A DNA stretch of 64,000 bases from Asterella californica (taxonomy: Eukaryota > Streptophyta > Marchantiopsida > Marchantiales > Aytoniaceae), in assembly GCA_036924285.1 (NCBI GenBank), contig JAYKYS010000009.1, forward strand, positions 18,518,001 to 18,582,000. Direction: 5' to 3'. The notes below the pieces were generated by a model, which saw nothing but the letters and a program-made list of their open reading frames with translations, was not told the DNA's origin and ran no database searches. This document shows, piece by piece, positions 1 to 13,485 of the stretch. A program made the translations under genes and the position numbers. Numbering within the stretch: position 1 is the stretch's first letter; the number at the start of each line of letters is the position of its first letter.

Positions 1-2230
1 CCGTAGTTCAAACTCACGCAAGAGTACGTCTGCGAGGACAAACATTCACCCAAGATCCAAAGATTGTTGCTAGGGTTCGAGACATTTCTACGAAGCTATC
101 ATTTGAGTCATCGTTGCGACTCACGTTCTTTTTGCAGGCAGGTGTATGTTTAGTGGTGGGATTATGTTCGCATGGTGCATTGCATGTTTTCGATCATGGT
201 GGATCTGGAATTCGTTCTGTTGTTCAATCGGTCTCAACACTCATTTCATTCGTGAAGAAACACAGTATTTATGTCTTTCACTCTTTTGGCTTGCACTACT
301 CAATCTCATTCTGAGTTTTGACTGAATCCAGATTGGTGGAGACACAGTGCACGGTTCTTTCAAGTTTTCATTGAGTAGACAACTTTCTTTGCTGTTCCAA
401 GTTCTGTCTTTGTTTTATGGTCCTCTGGTACTCTTGTTTTTTAGTTTTCGCACGGCTTTGAAAACCAACGTTTCAACTTGACGGCGTCTTTTTTCTTGCG
501 TTCTTTAATCTTTCTGTTCATTGAGGAGTTCAGACAGCTGGGTCAGATCTTGAGATTGCTCTTAGATCACGTTTCTTAGTGGTAAATTTCAGTTTCGTCT
601 CAGTTCACTTTGGGCTATCTTATTTCTGGGTTCAGATGAGCTCCATGCCACATATGGTCAAGAGATTGAGAGTGATGACTGACAAAGAGTTAAAAGATGC
701 TTGGATAGTGTCGAGCGGTTGTCTTGGTGAGTCCTCTAACTTTCATCACAGAAGAACTGCAAGAAGCTTTTTGTGATTAAAGTGCAGTTGTGGTGCCTTC
801 GTTGTCTGTGATGGAGTGCACACCTAAGGGACTTTAAGAGTGAACTGATAGCTTGCATTTCTGCCTCCTACACTGAAGAAACCTAGAAAACAAACGTTTC
901 GTCATTTACAAGGCCCTCTTTTCTTCTTGGCTATGTGGATCAGAAGCAGTTGCCTGAACTCCTTGGAGTTGCAGTAAAACGTGAGTTCATGATCACAGTG
1001 AAGTTTTTGTCGGTTTTCATAACTAGTTCTCATGTTCTTGTTGTCTAATGTATATTTCATTATTTGCATCTCTGTTTCTTTTCATAGTTGCATGCATGAT
1101 GCATCCCGAAGAGCTGGTCTAGGAACTGCTGAATCAGCTCATACGAAATGTTATGCCCATATGAGGGCTTTGAATGGTCCAACCCCCTATAGCATGTCAT
1201 GAGATTTCTTGAGATATCTTGAGATCTTTGCAATACATATTTCAAATATTTCTGTTTTTCTATAAGTGCACTATGCAGGTTTACGAGCAGTGCATAAACC
1301 TTCAGCTTCTTTTGATATAAAACTTTTCCAGAGGATAAATTATGCTTAGAAGGATGCTTCAGAATTTATGCTTTAGAATAGAATTTATGCTTAGAATAAA
1401 GGATGTAACTCTTCTACCGGAAAAATGTCTAACTTCTACATGAACCCCTTCCGGATCAGCTGAGAAAGAAAGAAGAGTTTAGATGAGAGATCGATTATAT
1501 ATTTTACAGACTTGTTTATGCTCCAAGAAGAATTAGTATTGTTCAAAAAGCTTGATAAACTTCTTTCAAAAATTAGTTCCATTTTGTGAAACAGGTTTCT
1601 GGACTGAAATGGTTTATGGAAAGGAAGAGAAAGAAAGGTAGGTTTCGAAGAAGAGGAGGGAGAAGGGTTTAGAGACGGATGAGAAGTTGTTTATTGTTTC
1701 ATAGTTGAACATAGGATCCAGGTCTAAATCCTTAGTGAAGATCAGGTTTCAGAACCTGAAGTATACAACGAAATACAGAAAAAAAGTTCTTCTTCTCTGA
1801 GAGTTTGGACCTCATATTTATTTTTAAATCTTTGTTATAATCTGTTCAATTCTGAATGTATAAAATAATCAATACAGAAAGACATGCAAGATGCTCAAAA
1901 AGTAAATGACCAACATGTTGTATGTGCAGATTTTTGTAAGTTTACACAACAAATAACATGAAACGACATGATTTATGAAAGTTTACACACCTACAAATTT
2001 TATAACTCAATATATCATATAAATAAATAATAAATTTATATAGGAATATATAGTATTGTGAATTTTCAACAACAGAAAATATTGCTAATTGATACTTTGG
2101 TACTTGTTGTTCGTCACTTGTGCAAAAACAATCAAATTATCAGTTTCAACTTATGAAACATTCAAAACTCAAAAATAGCATTTAGAAAGCTATATATGAA
2201 GTACACTCAATGCAAAAACAAGCTAAGTAC
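1..2230. other. AT-rich non-coding stretch
   Basis: Only ORFs shorter than 70 codons occur here, and none resembles a known family or continues across a stop in a protein-like way. Past about 1.3 kb the sequence becomes strongly AT-rich. I see no tRNA, rRNA or convincing repeat. It lies downstream of the C-terminal end of the minus-strand transposase relic that follows. Confidence 0.5.
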
Positions 2231-4640
2231 TTATATTGACGGTCCAATATGCTCATCAAATATCACATCCCTCAACTCATTCTTCCATGCAGTTGTTCTC
2301 TTAGATAGCTCTCAGTGTGTCTGAGTCCAGTTGCGCACCGTGGTGTGTTGAGGATGTTGCTGATGAATCTTGATAGGCTCCTGACATATGTTATCATTCC
2401 AGTCCATATTATGTGTCGTCATTCGAGCTTCATGTGACTTCACAAAATGAGTCCTCTTTGTGACAAACTTATTTATGATAGAGTTGAAAGTCTTTGACAT
2501 ATAATTCTCCCGAGCTCTCGTGTAGAATCGCATCTTGGTCGATGTAATGGTATTTGAAAAGAAAGTTACCATAGCTTGATGCGTCGGAGAATCTACAACA
2601 ACACAAATCGTGACCAACGAATGAGAATCACCACTTAGAGCAATTTCAATAATAAGTGACATAAGAGATATAAGGATAAATTATAACCTACCTCGTTGGT
2701 AATATGTGTCATGTGCTGGAACATTCAGGTTTGAGATGTTGCTACAAGCTCGGTCTCTAAGCATAATTTGACATATCTTGCGGTCATTTGTCCAATGAAC
2801 AACAGTGTTCTGAATGTCCAACACTAAGATGCTTGTAGCATTTTCTTCTACAGAATAACAACCACTGCTCTCATGGTGCGACGAGCATTCAGTTAACAAC
2901 AAGTGTAAATCTATCTCTTCAACTTATCAGCAATGTCACGTGTCATCAACTCCGGATGCATGTATCGTCGAGAGCCTACAACTTTATTCTCTCAAAGACC
3001 TCGTAGTCCAACCACTTGTTGAACCAAGACATGCTTATTTCTTGTAAATGAAACCCCTTCAGATCGAAGCCATCTTTCCAACTGTCTCTTTGTGAGAAGT
3101 TCAAGGTCTGCAATTATCTCAATCTTGTTGACGTCACCAAGAGGTCGCTTCTTCGTCTGCACCTCCGCTAAGAAATTCTTATCACATTCTTGCACTTGTG
3201 CCACATGTCTTTCTGGCTCATGATGTCATGTCAACGTAATATAGTATCCACATATGCCTTATCGTCATGTATAACCTCGTCAAGAACAATATCTCGAGCT
3301 ATTAATCATTGGATCTCGATCTCGAGTGCCGCATCCTCGATGAACCACATGTTTCTTTCTATCTCGACTTGAGTCATGTTCACCATCTCGATGACAAGAC
3401 CGTCAACTGCATCAATGAATGCGCAAGTACCGTTATAGTCATTTCGGATGGAGTCGTAACGGAGGTCTGCATACACAATAAAGTTTCTTGCTGTATACAT
3501 TTCAAATTTCATCAATCACTTATGCATAATGTCTTTTTATTGCAACATGAGTATACAAGTCACTTAGCATAATGTGAACACACTCACCTCCTATGAGAGC
3601 ATCATTCAAGTACAGAATATGTCGAACAAGTACTTTTGACTGCACTTCTTTCTTCTTGATCGTCCATCGGTTGAATGTGACTTGAATCCATCCAATCCGT
3701 TGTCTTTTCTCACTTTGAAATCCATAAAAGTGCTTTCGTGCTATGGGATGCAATTCTACCTCCTTGTAGATCGAATCCAACTATGTATATCTTAATCTTG
3801 CACACAATGCAGCATGATATATACGACAAACAACATCGGAGATCTCATAATACAACTCCATCTCCGGGGACAACCATATAAACTTATGCTGACACGAGCA
3901 AGTAAACTCCGACTTCCAAGTCTGATGAATAGCATCTCAATAGCATCCTTGATCAATGGGGGTAACAATAGTAGATCGCATCTCGAGTTTGGACACTTCA
4001 TCTTTAAATCTTGAAAGAACTCTCTCAATCAAGACAAAGATACAAATCCAACTCTCATAATATCTTTGACAAATATGGAACCCTCTCTTGTGTCTCTCTC
4101 TTCAAACTCATCGTCATGCACTACGACCATCCCATGTGAATCTAAAACTGGTTCGATAAGGACTTGAGTGTCAATTACTATTGAACTAGATCTCAACACA
4201 TCATCTAACACATATGAGAAAAAGAAAGCAAGTCCTAATAAGATCACTACAATATTCACATATATCCTAACTAATTACACTTTAGAAAAACTCACGACAA
4301 AATATGATCGTCATATCATAACATCGAGTGCTTGAAGAACAGCTTGATCGACCATAAACTTATCATCATCGATCTCTATTACAACTGCCTCCAAATCACT
4401 CTCCTCTGGAATTACATCTAGAACGGACAATCGTGTCTCTGCTTCTTTTGTCATACCATCAATACGAACTCGAGTAGTCGCAAAAAGAAAAATTCATGAC
4501 TGCAGCATGTCTCTCATTAACTGCACGTAACTAGAGAGCAAGGACTCTAGGACTTTGATCGTCCTTCCCAGGACCTCTGAACATTCTTTATGTCTATGTT
4601 TGTCTCCTTGTCGTGAAAGATGCACCCTGAGAGATATTGT
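2231..4640 (-). pseudogene. Decayed Kolobok-like DDE transposase
   Basis: Read 5' to 3' on the minus strand, a broken protein runs from about 4640 to a TAA at 2233-2231. No ORF is long, but frames join by eye. About 4640-4311 gives an N-terminal part with KHRHKEC and an acidic stretch. About 4035-3520 gives a cysteine/histidine segment (TCSCQHKF) followed by CRIYHAALCARLRY. 3515-3220 gives the core: ADLRYDS, then a WFIED segment, then HDDKAYVD, QKDMWHKCKN. 3204-2992 gives a SAP-like helix pair (LELLTKRQLERWLRSEGV). 2902-2231 gives RARENYMSKTFNSIINKF and a C-terminal RTTAWKNELRDVIF. Family knowledge: a D(RYDS), a DD after His and a late E in the ARENY helix fit a DDE/RNase H-fold transposase. 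The WHKxKN block resembles Kolobok-type and related uncharacterised transposases of plants and animals. Several frameshifts and stops show it is dead. The exact superfamily is my inference; I did not identify TIRs or a TTAA duplication. Confidence 0.6.
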
Positions 4641-6284
4641 AACAATAAATATGAAACTAACTTATCTGTCCGGAGTTCCAATCGAACACGTGTAAAGTCT
4701 CCGCATATCAAAGTCTCCGCATATCAAAGGACAAAAGTTCTAAAAAATGCTAAATCAAACCTAAAATCTACTACTAAAGTAGAACTAGAATAAAAATTAT
4801 AAATTGAATAATTCTTAACCAAAACAATAACTATAACAATAAAATTCAAATATACATTAACCAGAAATTAACTCTAGCTAGAAAAATTGAGCACTAAGAA
4901 ATCAGATCAAAGCAAGTACGCTGGTCGAGTTCCAAAGAAAGTTCTCGAAACAAGATAAAGTCTAAGTACTATAAGAGAAAACAGAGAACACAAAATGAAT
5001 GAAGGGTTGGTGCAGGTTGGAAAAGGAAAAGAGAAGGGGTGTGGAGGTTAGTTCCCACAACCCTCATGTGCAACATCAACCTTCGGCTTCTGTAGTCGCA
5101 TCCGCAGTTGATGGCTGTAGCAACTGAACACTGCCGAGAACTGAAATCCGGCATGCCGGTTTCCAGTTCTTGGTTGATCACAAATAACCGGCCGGTGGCT
5201 CAGCTGCCATTCGCGACTTGAGTCCACATCATGAAGTTTGTACTCTTCTGGTCGTATCGGTTCTTGTCTTGAGTTATGTAGTTTTTGCTTCAAATCACTT
5301 TTGTTATAGTCACATTTGTATTTCTAAAAGAAATTATTCTTGTGAATTATCTTCAGATTCTGAAAATCCTCGTGAGATCAGTACGCGGTGGTCCGAATCG
5401 GTTCGTTTCTGTATCATTTGTTAGGTCCTCAAAATCAGAACATTTTGAGCCATCGATGTAGCATTTTAAGTAACAAACGAGAAGATGACAACTAGGCACA
5501 AATCGGTAGGAGAGCTCATCTCTGTCTGTTTCTAAAAATTTCGACTAAACTGATTACAGATGGGATTTCCGACCGTTTAAATAGAGGCCCATCTGGTTTA
5601 AAAGAGAAACTGCTGGTCACGAGTCACTTAGATTTCATTTAGTTTTCATTCTAATGTTCTTTTTATTTTCTCTGATCAGTTCACTTTTTGTCATACGTTA
5701 TGAATATAGAGAAAATACAGATGTGCTGGTCTCAAAAAAGAGTTTCAAAGTCAATTATCTCACAATAAAATACATGTTTTTTTCATCCACGAACGGTGAA
5801 CATGAAACGACTAAAAGTAAGTTCTATAATTTATTTTCAGTCAATGAATCTGTTTATTATTAGAGTTTACATCTTTTGTCTGATTCCTCTTGTAATGATA
5901 TCTCACTGAGTTCCAGATTATGTCATCAAGTCAATCAGACTTTTTGGTTTAGTTTATTGAGTGAGTTAGTAAAAGTTCTGAGTTCAAATTTTGCTTAATA
6001 TATTTTTAACATTCTGTACTTGATTTTTAATTTTACCTTAAATAGTGTTAATTTTTGTAAATTTAAACTACATCTAAATTAATGTCACTCACACTAATTA
6101 AATATACAAACTAATTACGGTAAACAGTGTAAAGAGATCTAACGTTACTACGGAAGACTAAAGGAGAACAAAGCTGCTATTTCTATGCACGGCAGTGCAA
6201 TTAAGATGAGTAGAGTTAACGTAGTGCATACGTGCATGCATAACGTAGACCCTACATAACTACATCGATGGTAGCAAAGGCTTC
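4641..6284. other. Non-coding stretch, no gene seen
   Basis: AT-rich sequence with scattered ORFs of at most 81 codons and no recognisable domain. A 17-bp direct duplication lies at about 4697-4730. Nothing else could be supported. Confidence 0.4.
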
Positions 6285-6397
6285 AGATGTGAGAGGGAAA
6301 GTTCAGACCGTAGATCTGGAACTCATTCTGATTTAGAGAGGAGATGTGAGAGGGAAAGTTCAGACCGTAGATCTGGAACTCATTATGATTTAGAGAG
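6285..6397. repeat. 57-bp tandem duplication (2 copies)
   Basis: The unit starting AGATGTGAGAGGGAAAG at 6285 is repeated at 6342. The two copies are almost identical (one visible C/A difference), so the duplication is recent. It lies in non-coding DNA. Confidence 0.9.
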
Positions 6398-9300
6398 TTG
6401 AAATAACGGCTGATCCGAGTACAAGGTGGATCTAACTAACTACACTAGTTATGTTACTGCGGTTTGCTCCGAGAACCGGAAGACCTTCCCTGATATCGAG
6501 ACACAAAGACGGTACCGGTAATTATCCGAGTCAAATGAACGGGAGTCGGTTTATATCGATCGTTTATCAGTTTGTTTGGTTTTTCTAACGGGTAATTTAT
6601 CCTCATTCAATATTAGGAATCTGTTAGGCATCTTAACCCGACTTTTTATAGTTCCAACCGGTTGAGAATACAAAGAAGGCCGGTTAGCCCCGAGCACTGG
6701 GTCAAAGTTGAAAAAACACCGATATGGAAATTTATCTTTTCAGTAGCAACGAAAAATATATTAAATGTTTTTTCTACGTCCAAGATGATAGTATTCAGCA
6801 AAATCTGTCGCTTTATTTATAAGCACTACTTACATATTGTTTACCATTAACTAGATTAACACGAACTCATAGTTAGTTTGTATTGCAAAGGTTACTCTTT
6901 CTGGCCTCTGACGGTCTCCACATTTGCAGGTGTTCATTCATTAACCTTTTCGATTTGTTTTGTCCATAACGGTTTTTTTTTATATATAGATGGTAGAGGT
7001 GTACGCTTTCCGCTCCCTCGCCGTAACGCCAACTGCTATGCATATTCACTTGATTTCAGTTCAGACTCTGTATTAGAGTGTGCAAATGAATTATTTGTAA
7101 TTGAGAAAGAATCAAATGTTATCTTGGAGTACTTTAGTCACAACTGAATATTCACAATATCCCTCGAAACTTGTAGAGATTAATGAAATTGCTCTGGAAG
7201 TTTCGATTTTATATGGATCGTCTGATCTGGTCAGTAAGTTCTCAATTCCTTCCGGTTCGAACCCGAGACGTGTACATTCTTAGAAAACAACCATTATTAG
7301 TGCGCTATCTTCAGTATGTATAATAGTGTAAGCAGGTTCAGATATAATTACAAAAGGATCAGATACGTGATATGTATATATAGTTAATGTAATGCACATT
7401 GAAGTGCATTAATGATCATGAGGGTGATCATATGCACCGATAACCATATCCGTCTTGTGAATTTTCATTCTCCGATTTTAATTTTTGTATTTTTTGTCTT
7501 TTTTCACAAAGTGCAGTTGGGATGCATATTGTGTTGACAGTAGTGCTGTGTTGGTTTTCATATAAATAAATTAATATTCAACTGATACTCGATCAGTTTG
7601 AATACATTTTGTTCATACGGGGCGATAAGTGAATATGCAAGGTATGAAACATAAAGCGACGAACCGGAACAATAAATATTTGAAAAGAAGTGAAATTTCA
7701 TTATATTTCATATCAAAGCTGATGAAGCTAAATTTTAATTTCACTTGAAATTAATTATTAACTACGGGTTTAGGCAAACCGACACAGCTACGGTATATAT
7801 CTGAAACTACATACCCTCGTGCTATTTCGGTTCGTCTGACCTGAAGTGAATAATTGATTTTAAATAAAATTGAATTTTTCTCTTGTCAGTTTGAGATATA
7901 ATGAAGTTTCACTTTCCTTCAAATATTTATTGTTGCATTTCTCTAGCTCGAGTACATGATGAACTAACTGACAAGTTTCGGCACTTAGCAGTTTAACCTA
8001 ATAAAAATCGAACTTTTACTTTTTTGCTTCACACTTTATATAATTTATTCAGTAATTACCGGTTGGAGTCTTAGTCATGGAAATTTAATAGGACAAACTA
8101 ATCACTTATTAATTGAATTATTTATTTGTTAAGCGAACAGAAATAAAATTACGTTATCAGGTAATGCTAAATACATGACCTGAGTGAAGAGGTCACGATC
8201 GTCTCGTGATCCTGAAACGTTATATGGTTCTGTAAGTTTCCTGACTGACAACTCGTCGCAATACAGTCTCGTCGTCGCGTTCTATGCACGATGCAGGTTA
8301 AGACTCAAGACTCAAGGATGCGGTTAGCATCACCTGCTACGTCCAAACTTCTGTGCCGGCGAGGAGAGGTCTCAACGGAAAGCGATTGCAGTTATGATGC
8401 GCCTCTCACATGTGCGAAGGCCAGAGCCTTCCGACCGCCACCAGACAATACCTCTTCTTACCATCTTTTGTCAGCTTCCGCCCGTTTACTCCGTCTACCC
8501 TCCCTTTCTGTTACTTTGCCGATCCCTGAATCCGGCTGATTGACTTCAACAGAACCGTTACGTTGAAAGACTATTACGCTATTATGAACTGAGAAGGGAT
8601 TTTGGATAGGGGAGCATCTTTTTACTTTTTGTTGCTATCCGTCGATTCTAAAACGTAGAAAGGAAGAATCTTTTGCCGTATTATGTATTTCTCATTAGAT
8701 AATAATTAGAGGAAAAAGATAAAAAATTAGATCCAGATATCCCTTAGGTCTGGATAATTCGCTAATGCATTCCAGTCAATCAATCCCAGCAACTTGTTGA
8801 CATACAATTCTTTCGGACCCATCCCAGGTTTTCCCTGCTTACCTGTAATTTTTCGGCGGACTACTGTATTAATTCACCAGTGATTTTTAACAGATTTTTA
8901 ATATTTTCACTTTTTTGGTTGGTTTGAGAAAGAAATTATCCGACGCCTCTCTACTTCTCCTGCAATTTTAGAGGAGTGTAAGCTAAACCTTTCTCTTAGA
9001 GGAGTGTAGGCTAAACCACTTGGAACACTGATGTCCCAATAGCCAATTAGACCGAGTTACTTATAGTTTCTAGTCGATTAGTCTTTTTCCTGAAGTTAAG
9101 TTCGATAATAAAATTCACCCATCGCGTATGTAAGCTTATCAATTTCTAGTAAACTGAAATAAAAAATTTTGAAACAAAAATAGATGGTTCATAGAAGGTC
9201 CCCTTGGATACCATTTCTATATTTTTCTCAGAGCCCAAGTTCTAGATATCAACACGTGTCTAGACCAAACAATGGTTTTGTACCAAAATGTAATCTTTGG

Positions 9301-11500
9301 TACACAAAGAATTACTTTGGTTCTACACGACTTTGGTTCCACACGTGAAGACTATGTTCGTCTCCACAACTATACTGAGCAAAAGTTTAACATGAGCCAA
9401 GTGTTCTTCCAAAAAAACATTATATGTTTCATAGAAACACTCAAAAACCATAGATCATGTTCTGGTTGTAGAAAATCCCATGTTCCTGTTGATTTGCAGT
9501 TGACTTCAAATAATGGGAAAATTAATTTGGTTAATTATTTATTAGGCTAGTGTGTCACAAGAGACAAGGTAACACGGAGGAGTTGACGATACGTAGAGTT
9601 TCCGGTCCAAAAGAACTGAACCATGATACTTTGGCTTGTAGTATTTAGTTTAATCACTTGGTTTGATTCGGGTTCGAGTTAGAATTTGGCTAAATTGTAT
9701 TTGTTTAATAAGAAATGTTTTGAAGAAATACCTAATTCATTTCCTTCCGATAAACCGGAATGAGAACTAAACTTGAATGGTGACTCAAACAGACTGTTTG
9801 TACATGGTTCGAACTACCGTTTCGACCATTATAGTTGGTTTCAAAATGATAGGAGTTCTACATCTTTTTAAACGGAATTTGACGTAAACTCAAGTCACTT
9901 TTTACTGTTAGTAAAACCCGTCAAGAAGAAAGAGTGTATCTATTCATCATGTTCATGTGACAGGCCGAGAACATGTCTACCGTATTTGGACCCACTAGTA
10001 CCCAGTGGAGCAAATACCGTACCACTAAGCTATTTTGCGTATAATACTATGTCTGCAAGTCGTATTTCTGAAATTTGGAACGTGGTGAGTTATACAGTTG
10101 GAAGAAGTGAGGGTAAAAGTGGAAGAAACAAATAAAGATGCCAAAAAGAATATCCACATCACAGCGTAACAAGCTTATAGTAGAGCGAGAAGTCATAATG
10201 ACACGTTTTTTTTATGTGTTTTCTCATAAAACAAAACTTTTTTTTACACTTCATACATAAGGATTTGGCTAGATAGATCGATAGATTACTCATATATACG
10301 CTATTAAACACTTTGTCACTGCATTACTGTGTCATCAAGCAAATAGATAGTGTGACATGATTGTGACAAGAGATTTTCAACTGTGTGTGCGAATACGCAT
10401 ACAAAGTGTATGAATATCAGAGCGAGAGAAAAAACAATCGAGAGTCACAGGGAGAAAATTCGGACGTTTGATTGGGTTCGGTCCGCATAATAAGCATCTT
10501 ATTTCTAATTCTACTATTTCAAAGGATGCCGATCATCTGGAATTTGCTAGATGTAGTAGTGTGTAAAGAGTAAAGATATTTTGTAGTGTATATTTCTTGA
10601 TTATGTATAGTTTAAAAAAGGACAGAGATATCAAGAAACTATCTCTATTCTTATTCGAAGCTATCATAAGTCGAGAAGAGTCTCTGATGTTCAGAAGTTT
10701 GTCTTTTACGTTTAGAAGGCAGATTTTTGCTAAGGAAATATATTTTTTTCTTTTTATAATGATATTTTTTTCAGTATCATTGTATGATACATAGAACTTC
10801 TTATTTATGAAACTATGAATGTTTGTGGGAAAAGATTATCCAATTCAACCTAAATACGAAAAGAAGGAATGAAAATTGTCATTATGGTAGATTAATTTAC
10901 TACCAATCTCTTCCCTTGTCGCATGAATATTTGGACATGGAAGCAACAGATATGCATCTAAAGTGAATGAGGAACAAATCGAAAGGAAGACAACATCTGC
11001 TGAAAACGAGCGTAAATATTGACTGGAGGTTGGTTGCCATCGGGTTCTTTGCGCTCCAAGCGAAAGATGTATCCGAGAATATACGAGTATATGGACATGA
11101 AAAACGCATAGGATCAAAAGATACAAATGACAACGTACGAGCACAAACTTATAATCCAAATTCCTATGTTTTACTACTGCTAATTATTCACAAAATTTAC
11201 AAACAAACTCAATAGTCTATAGTATCCACAAAAATCCTAAAAACTCTAATCTAATGCTACAGCTGCGTAGCACTCGAAAAACTGAATCCAACGCTATCTA
11301 ATATGTCCCTTATGCACACCCGTGGAAGAAGTTATGTTACTTCTAAGTTCATGACCTTCAAACTCCAAAACTGTCCGAGCTATTTACCAAAACCTAAAAT
11401 AGAACTGTCAAGCACGATCTTCACATAAATCCATTCCGATAGCACCCGAACGTTGCACAAAGTTATGGCACCTTGAAGTAATTTGACTTAAACCCCTCCC
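6398..11500. other. AT-rich non-coding stretch
   Basis: No ORF exceeds about 104 codons and none is recognisable. A short duplicated segment (GAGGAGTGTARGCTAAACC) occurs at about 8970-9020. A B-box-like word GGTTCGAACCC near 7254 has no paired A box. Overlapping ORFs on both strands around 10.85-11.2 kb look like chance. Confidence 0.4.
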
Positions 11501-12450
11501 GACAAGACAAAACTGCACGAGGGCTCTTGCAATTTTGTGTTAAGCTTGAAACCCCACCCTAAGTTCAAACCTCCATAGTATCCACACTGCTACATCAGAT
11601 ATTGATCTTGTTGGGAAGCTTTCGGCAAGCTCGTTCCAACGATACCACCCTTCCTCCACAAAATAGTAATGATCATTTAAAAACCACAACCTGACTTTTG
11701 AATGAAAGTTGTGCGAAGGCTCGCACAGTTTTGACCCCTAGGCTCCTCCTTTACCCAAAAGAACAAAAAGCTGCAAGAAGACTCGTGTAGTTTAGTCGTA
11801 ATTCTCCAAAGTCTATCCAAATTTCAACTCGATGTATAATCCTTCTTATTGCTCCAAATCCGATGTTTTTGGTGTCATCAGAAAGCTCTTGAAAAGACAT
11901 TTTCAATGATTCGTAGCATGCATGTATATGAGCTTTGTACAAATAGTTATGCATTTCCAAAGATTTCTGATCTCATTGAGATACGAACTGTGCGAGGGCT
12001 CATACACTTTTGGCCCTGATCTTCTGCAACACCTCCATGAGGTGAAACTATACGAGAGCTCACGTAGTTTTGCCAGAAAATCTTAAATATCAACAGAAAC
12101 TTCAACTTGCCTTAAAATCCTTCACGTTGTTCCAAATCCAATGTTTTTGATGTCACATAATGCTCTTGAAAGACCTTTCCAATGATACCTAGCATGCACG
12201 AATATGAACTTGTAGAAATTGTTATAATATTTCAAAGACTTATGACCCTCCTCTAGATCTAAACTGTGTGAGGGCTCATATGCTTTTGAGGCCACGACCT
12301 TCTCGTCACTTCTTAGTGGTGAAACTATGCGAAGACTCGCACATTTTTTCAGGAAAACTTAGAGCAATAACCGAAAACTTCAAACGGATGTAAGACTGTT
12401 TGAAATTTGTTGTGACTTCCCAAGGCAAAAAATTGTGAGAGAGCTCGTGC
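11500..12450. repeat. Diverged ~278-bp repeat block with GCGAGGGCTCGC words
   Basis: CCAAATCC followed by a shared ~120-bp context begins at 11854 and again at 12132 (period 278). The words TGCGAGGGCTC or TGCGAAGGCTCGCAC recur near 11515, 11710, 11775, 11990, 12045, 12265 and 12320, each followed by a T-rich AGTTTTG-like run. Identity between units is moderate, so the array is old. Such text is common in untranslated parts of plant retrotransposons, but no pol or gag domain is present, so the class is unknown. Confidence 0.55.
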
Positions 12451-12599
12451 AGTTTTGATACCTAGATCCAAAAGTAACCAAAAATTAAACCCAACCCAAC
12501 CTCCCAAGTACTGAAGAGAACAAAAAATTTGGATAGCCTTTCGACGTCTAACCCAAAATCTGTAGACTGAACCGTAACAACTTATGTTACACATAGCAA

Positions 12600-13100
12600 G
12601 TTTGTTTATTAGTAAAATGTTTAGTTATAACTAAGTGTTTATTACTTAGTTAATAACTTAGTTATACTTAGTTATAACTTAGTTATAACTAAATGTTTAT
12701 TTGGTTCCCAAGTACTTTAAGGAGGTTTCATGTCTGTCATGACTAGTTAAAATTAGTTATGATTGAACTTAGTTATACTTTTGGACAGAACTCAGATATT
12801 TCTTAGATAGTGAGCACTACTATCTTGTCATCTTTTTTGAAAGGTAAAAGGGAGGTGGAAAATATCTCTCATCTCCTTCTTGACTTGATATTAATGGTGT
12901 GACTTAAGTTATTGACTTAATGGGCATTAAAAACAAGAATAGATTTCATGAAAATATTCCAGAATCCTTCTAGAAGTTGTTGACTTTGAAGGAATAAGCC
13001 CATATGATTATTGTTTTTATCTTCGATAACATCTTAGTAAAACTCGGTAAAAATAATTACGATTGAGTTACCAAAGATACCAAAGTAGAAACATAGAATG
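12600..13100. repeat. TTAGTTATAAC palindromic repeat cluster and AT-rich flank
   Basis: Between 12620 and 12690 the words TTAGTTATAACT and ACTTAGTTATA recur at least five times, partly as self-complementary TTAGTTATAACTAA. The rest to 13100 is AT-rich with no ORF. It could be the left part of an LTR or the 5' end of the element holding the Rep relic; I found no matching second copy. Confidence 0.4.
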
Positions 13101-13107
13101 TATAAAT
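13101..13107 (+). promoter_or_regulatory. TATA-box-like site
   Basis: TATAAATAGAGGAG is a good plant-type TATA motif. It sits upstream of the long decayed ORF chain (13.5-16.4 kb) that ends in the Rep relic, so it may be the former promoter of that transposon, or of an LTR. There is no direct evidence of transcription. Confidence 0.3.
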
Positions 13108-13485
13108 AGAGGAGTAGAGAAAAGCTTCTCATCCTTGTTTCACAACGTCATAATGACATTTGAGCAATATAGAGAGAGTGTGAGATTTCAAAATATGAGA
13201 ACTTGAAAGACATCGTTAAAAGGTTTAGTTTATGAGTTTATGGGTTTGTGAATGACTAAGCATTTTTTTCTTCAAGTTAATGGTGTGCTTCCATCAAAGT
13301 CATCAGAGGTAAATCCTGAGTGAGAGATAAGTCCGACATGCTGCTGGTTGATATATGACTATCGTGGAGAGTGAGAAATCAGGAGATAGTCGATCGATAA
13401 GACCGCGGAGGGTTTACAAATCTCTAGAACCCTCGAACTTTATAGTGTTCACAAGTTGGGGGGATAAAGGTCCAGGTGTTGCCGT

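Noticed and set aside
7249..7275. Perfect B-box word GGTTCGAACCC, possible tRNA
   Set aside because: No A box at the right distance and no cloverleaf.
12600..13480. Possible LTR (TATA box, GGGGGG purine run near 13460)
   Set aside because: No second LTR copy, no primer-binding site and no clear TG...CA borders could be found by eye.
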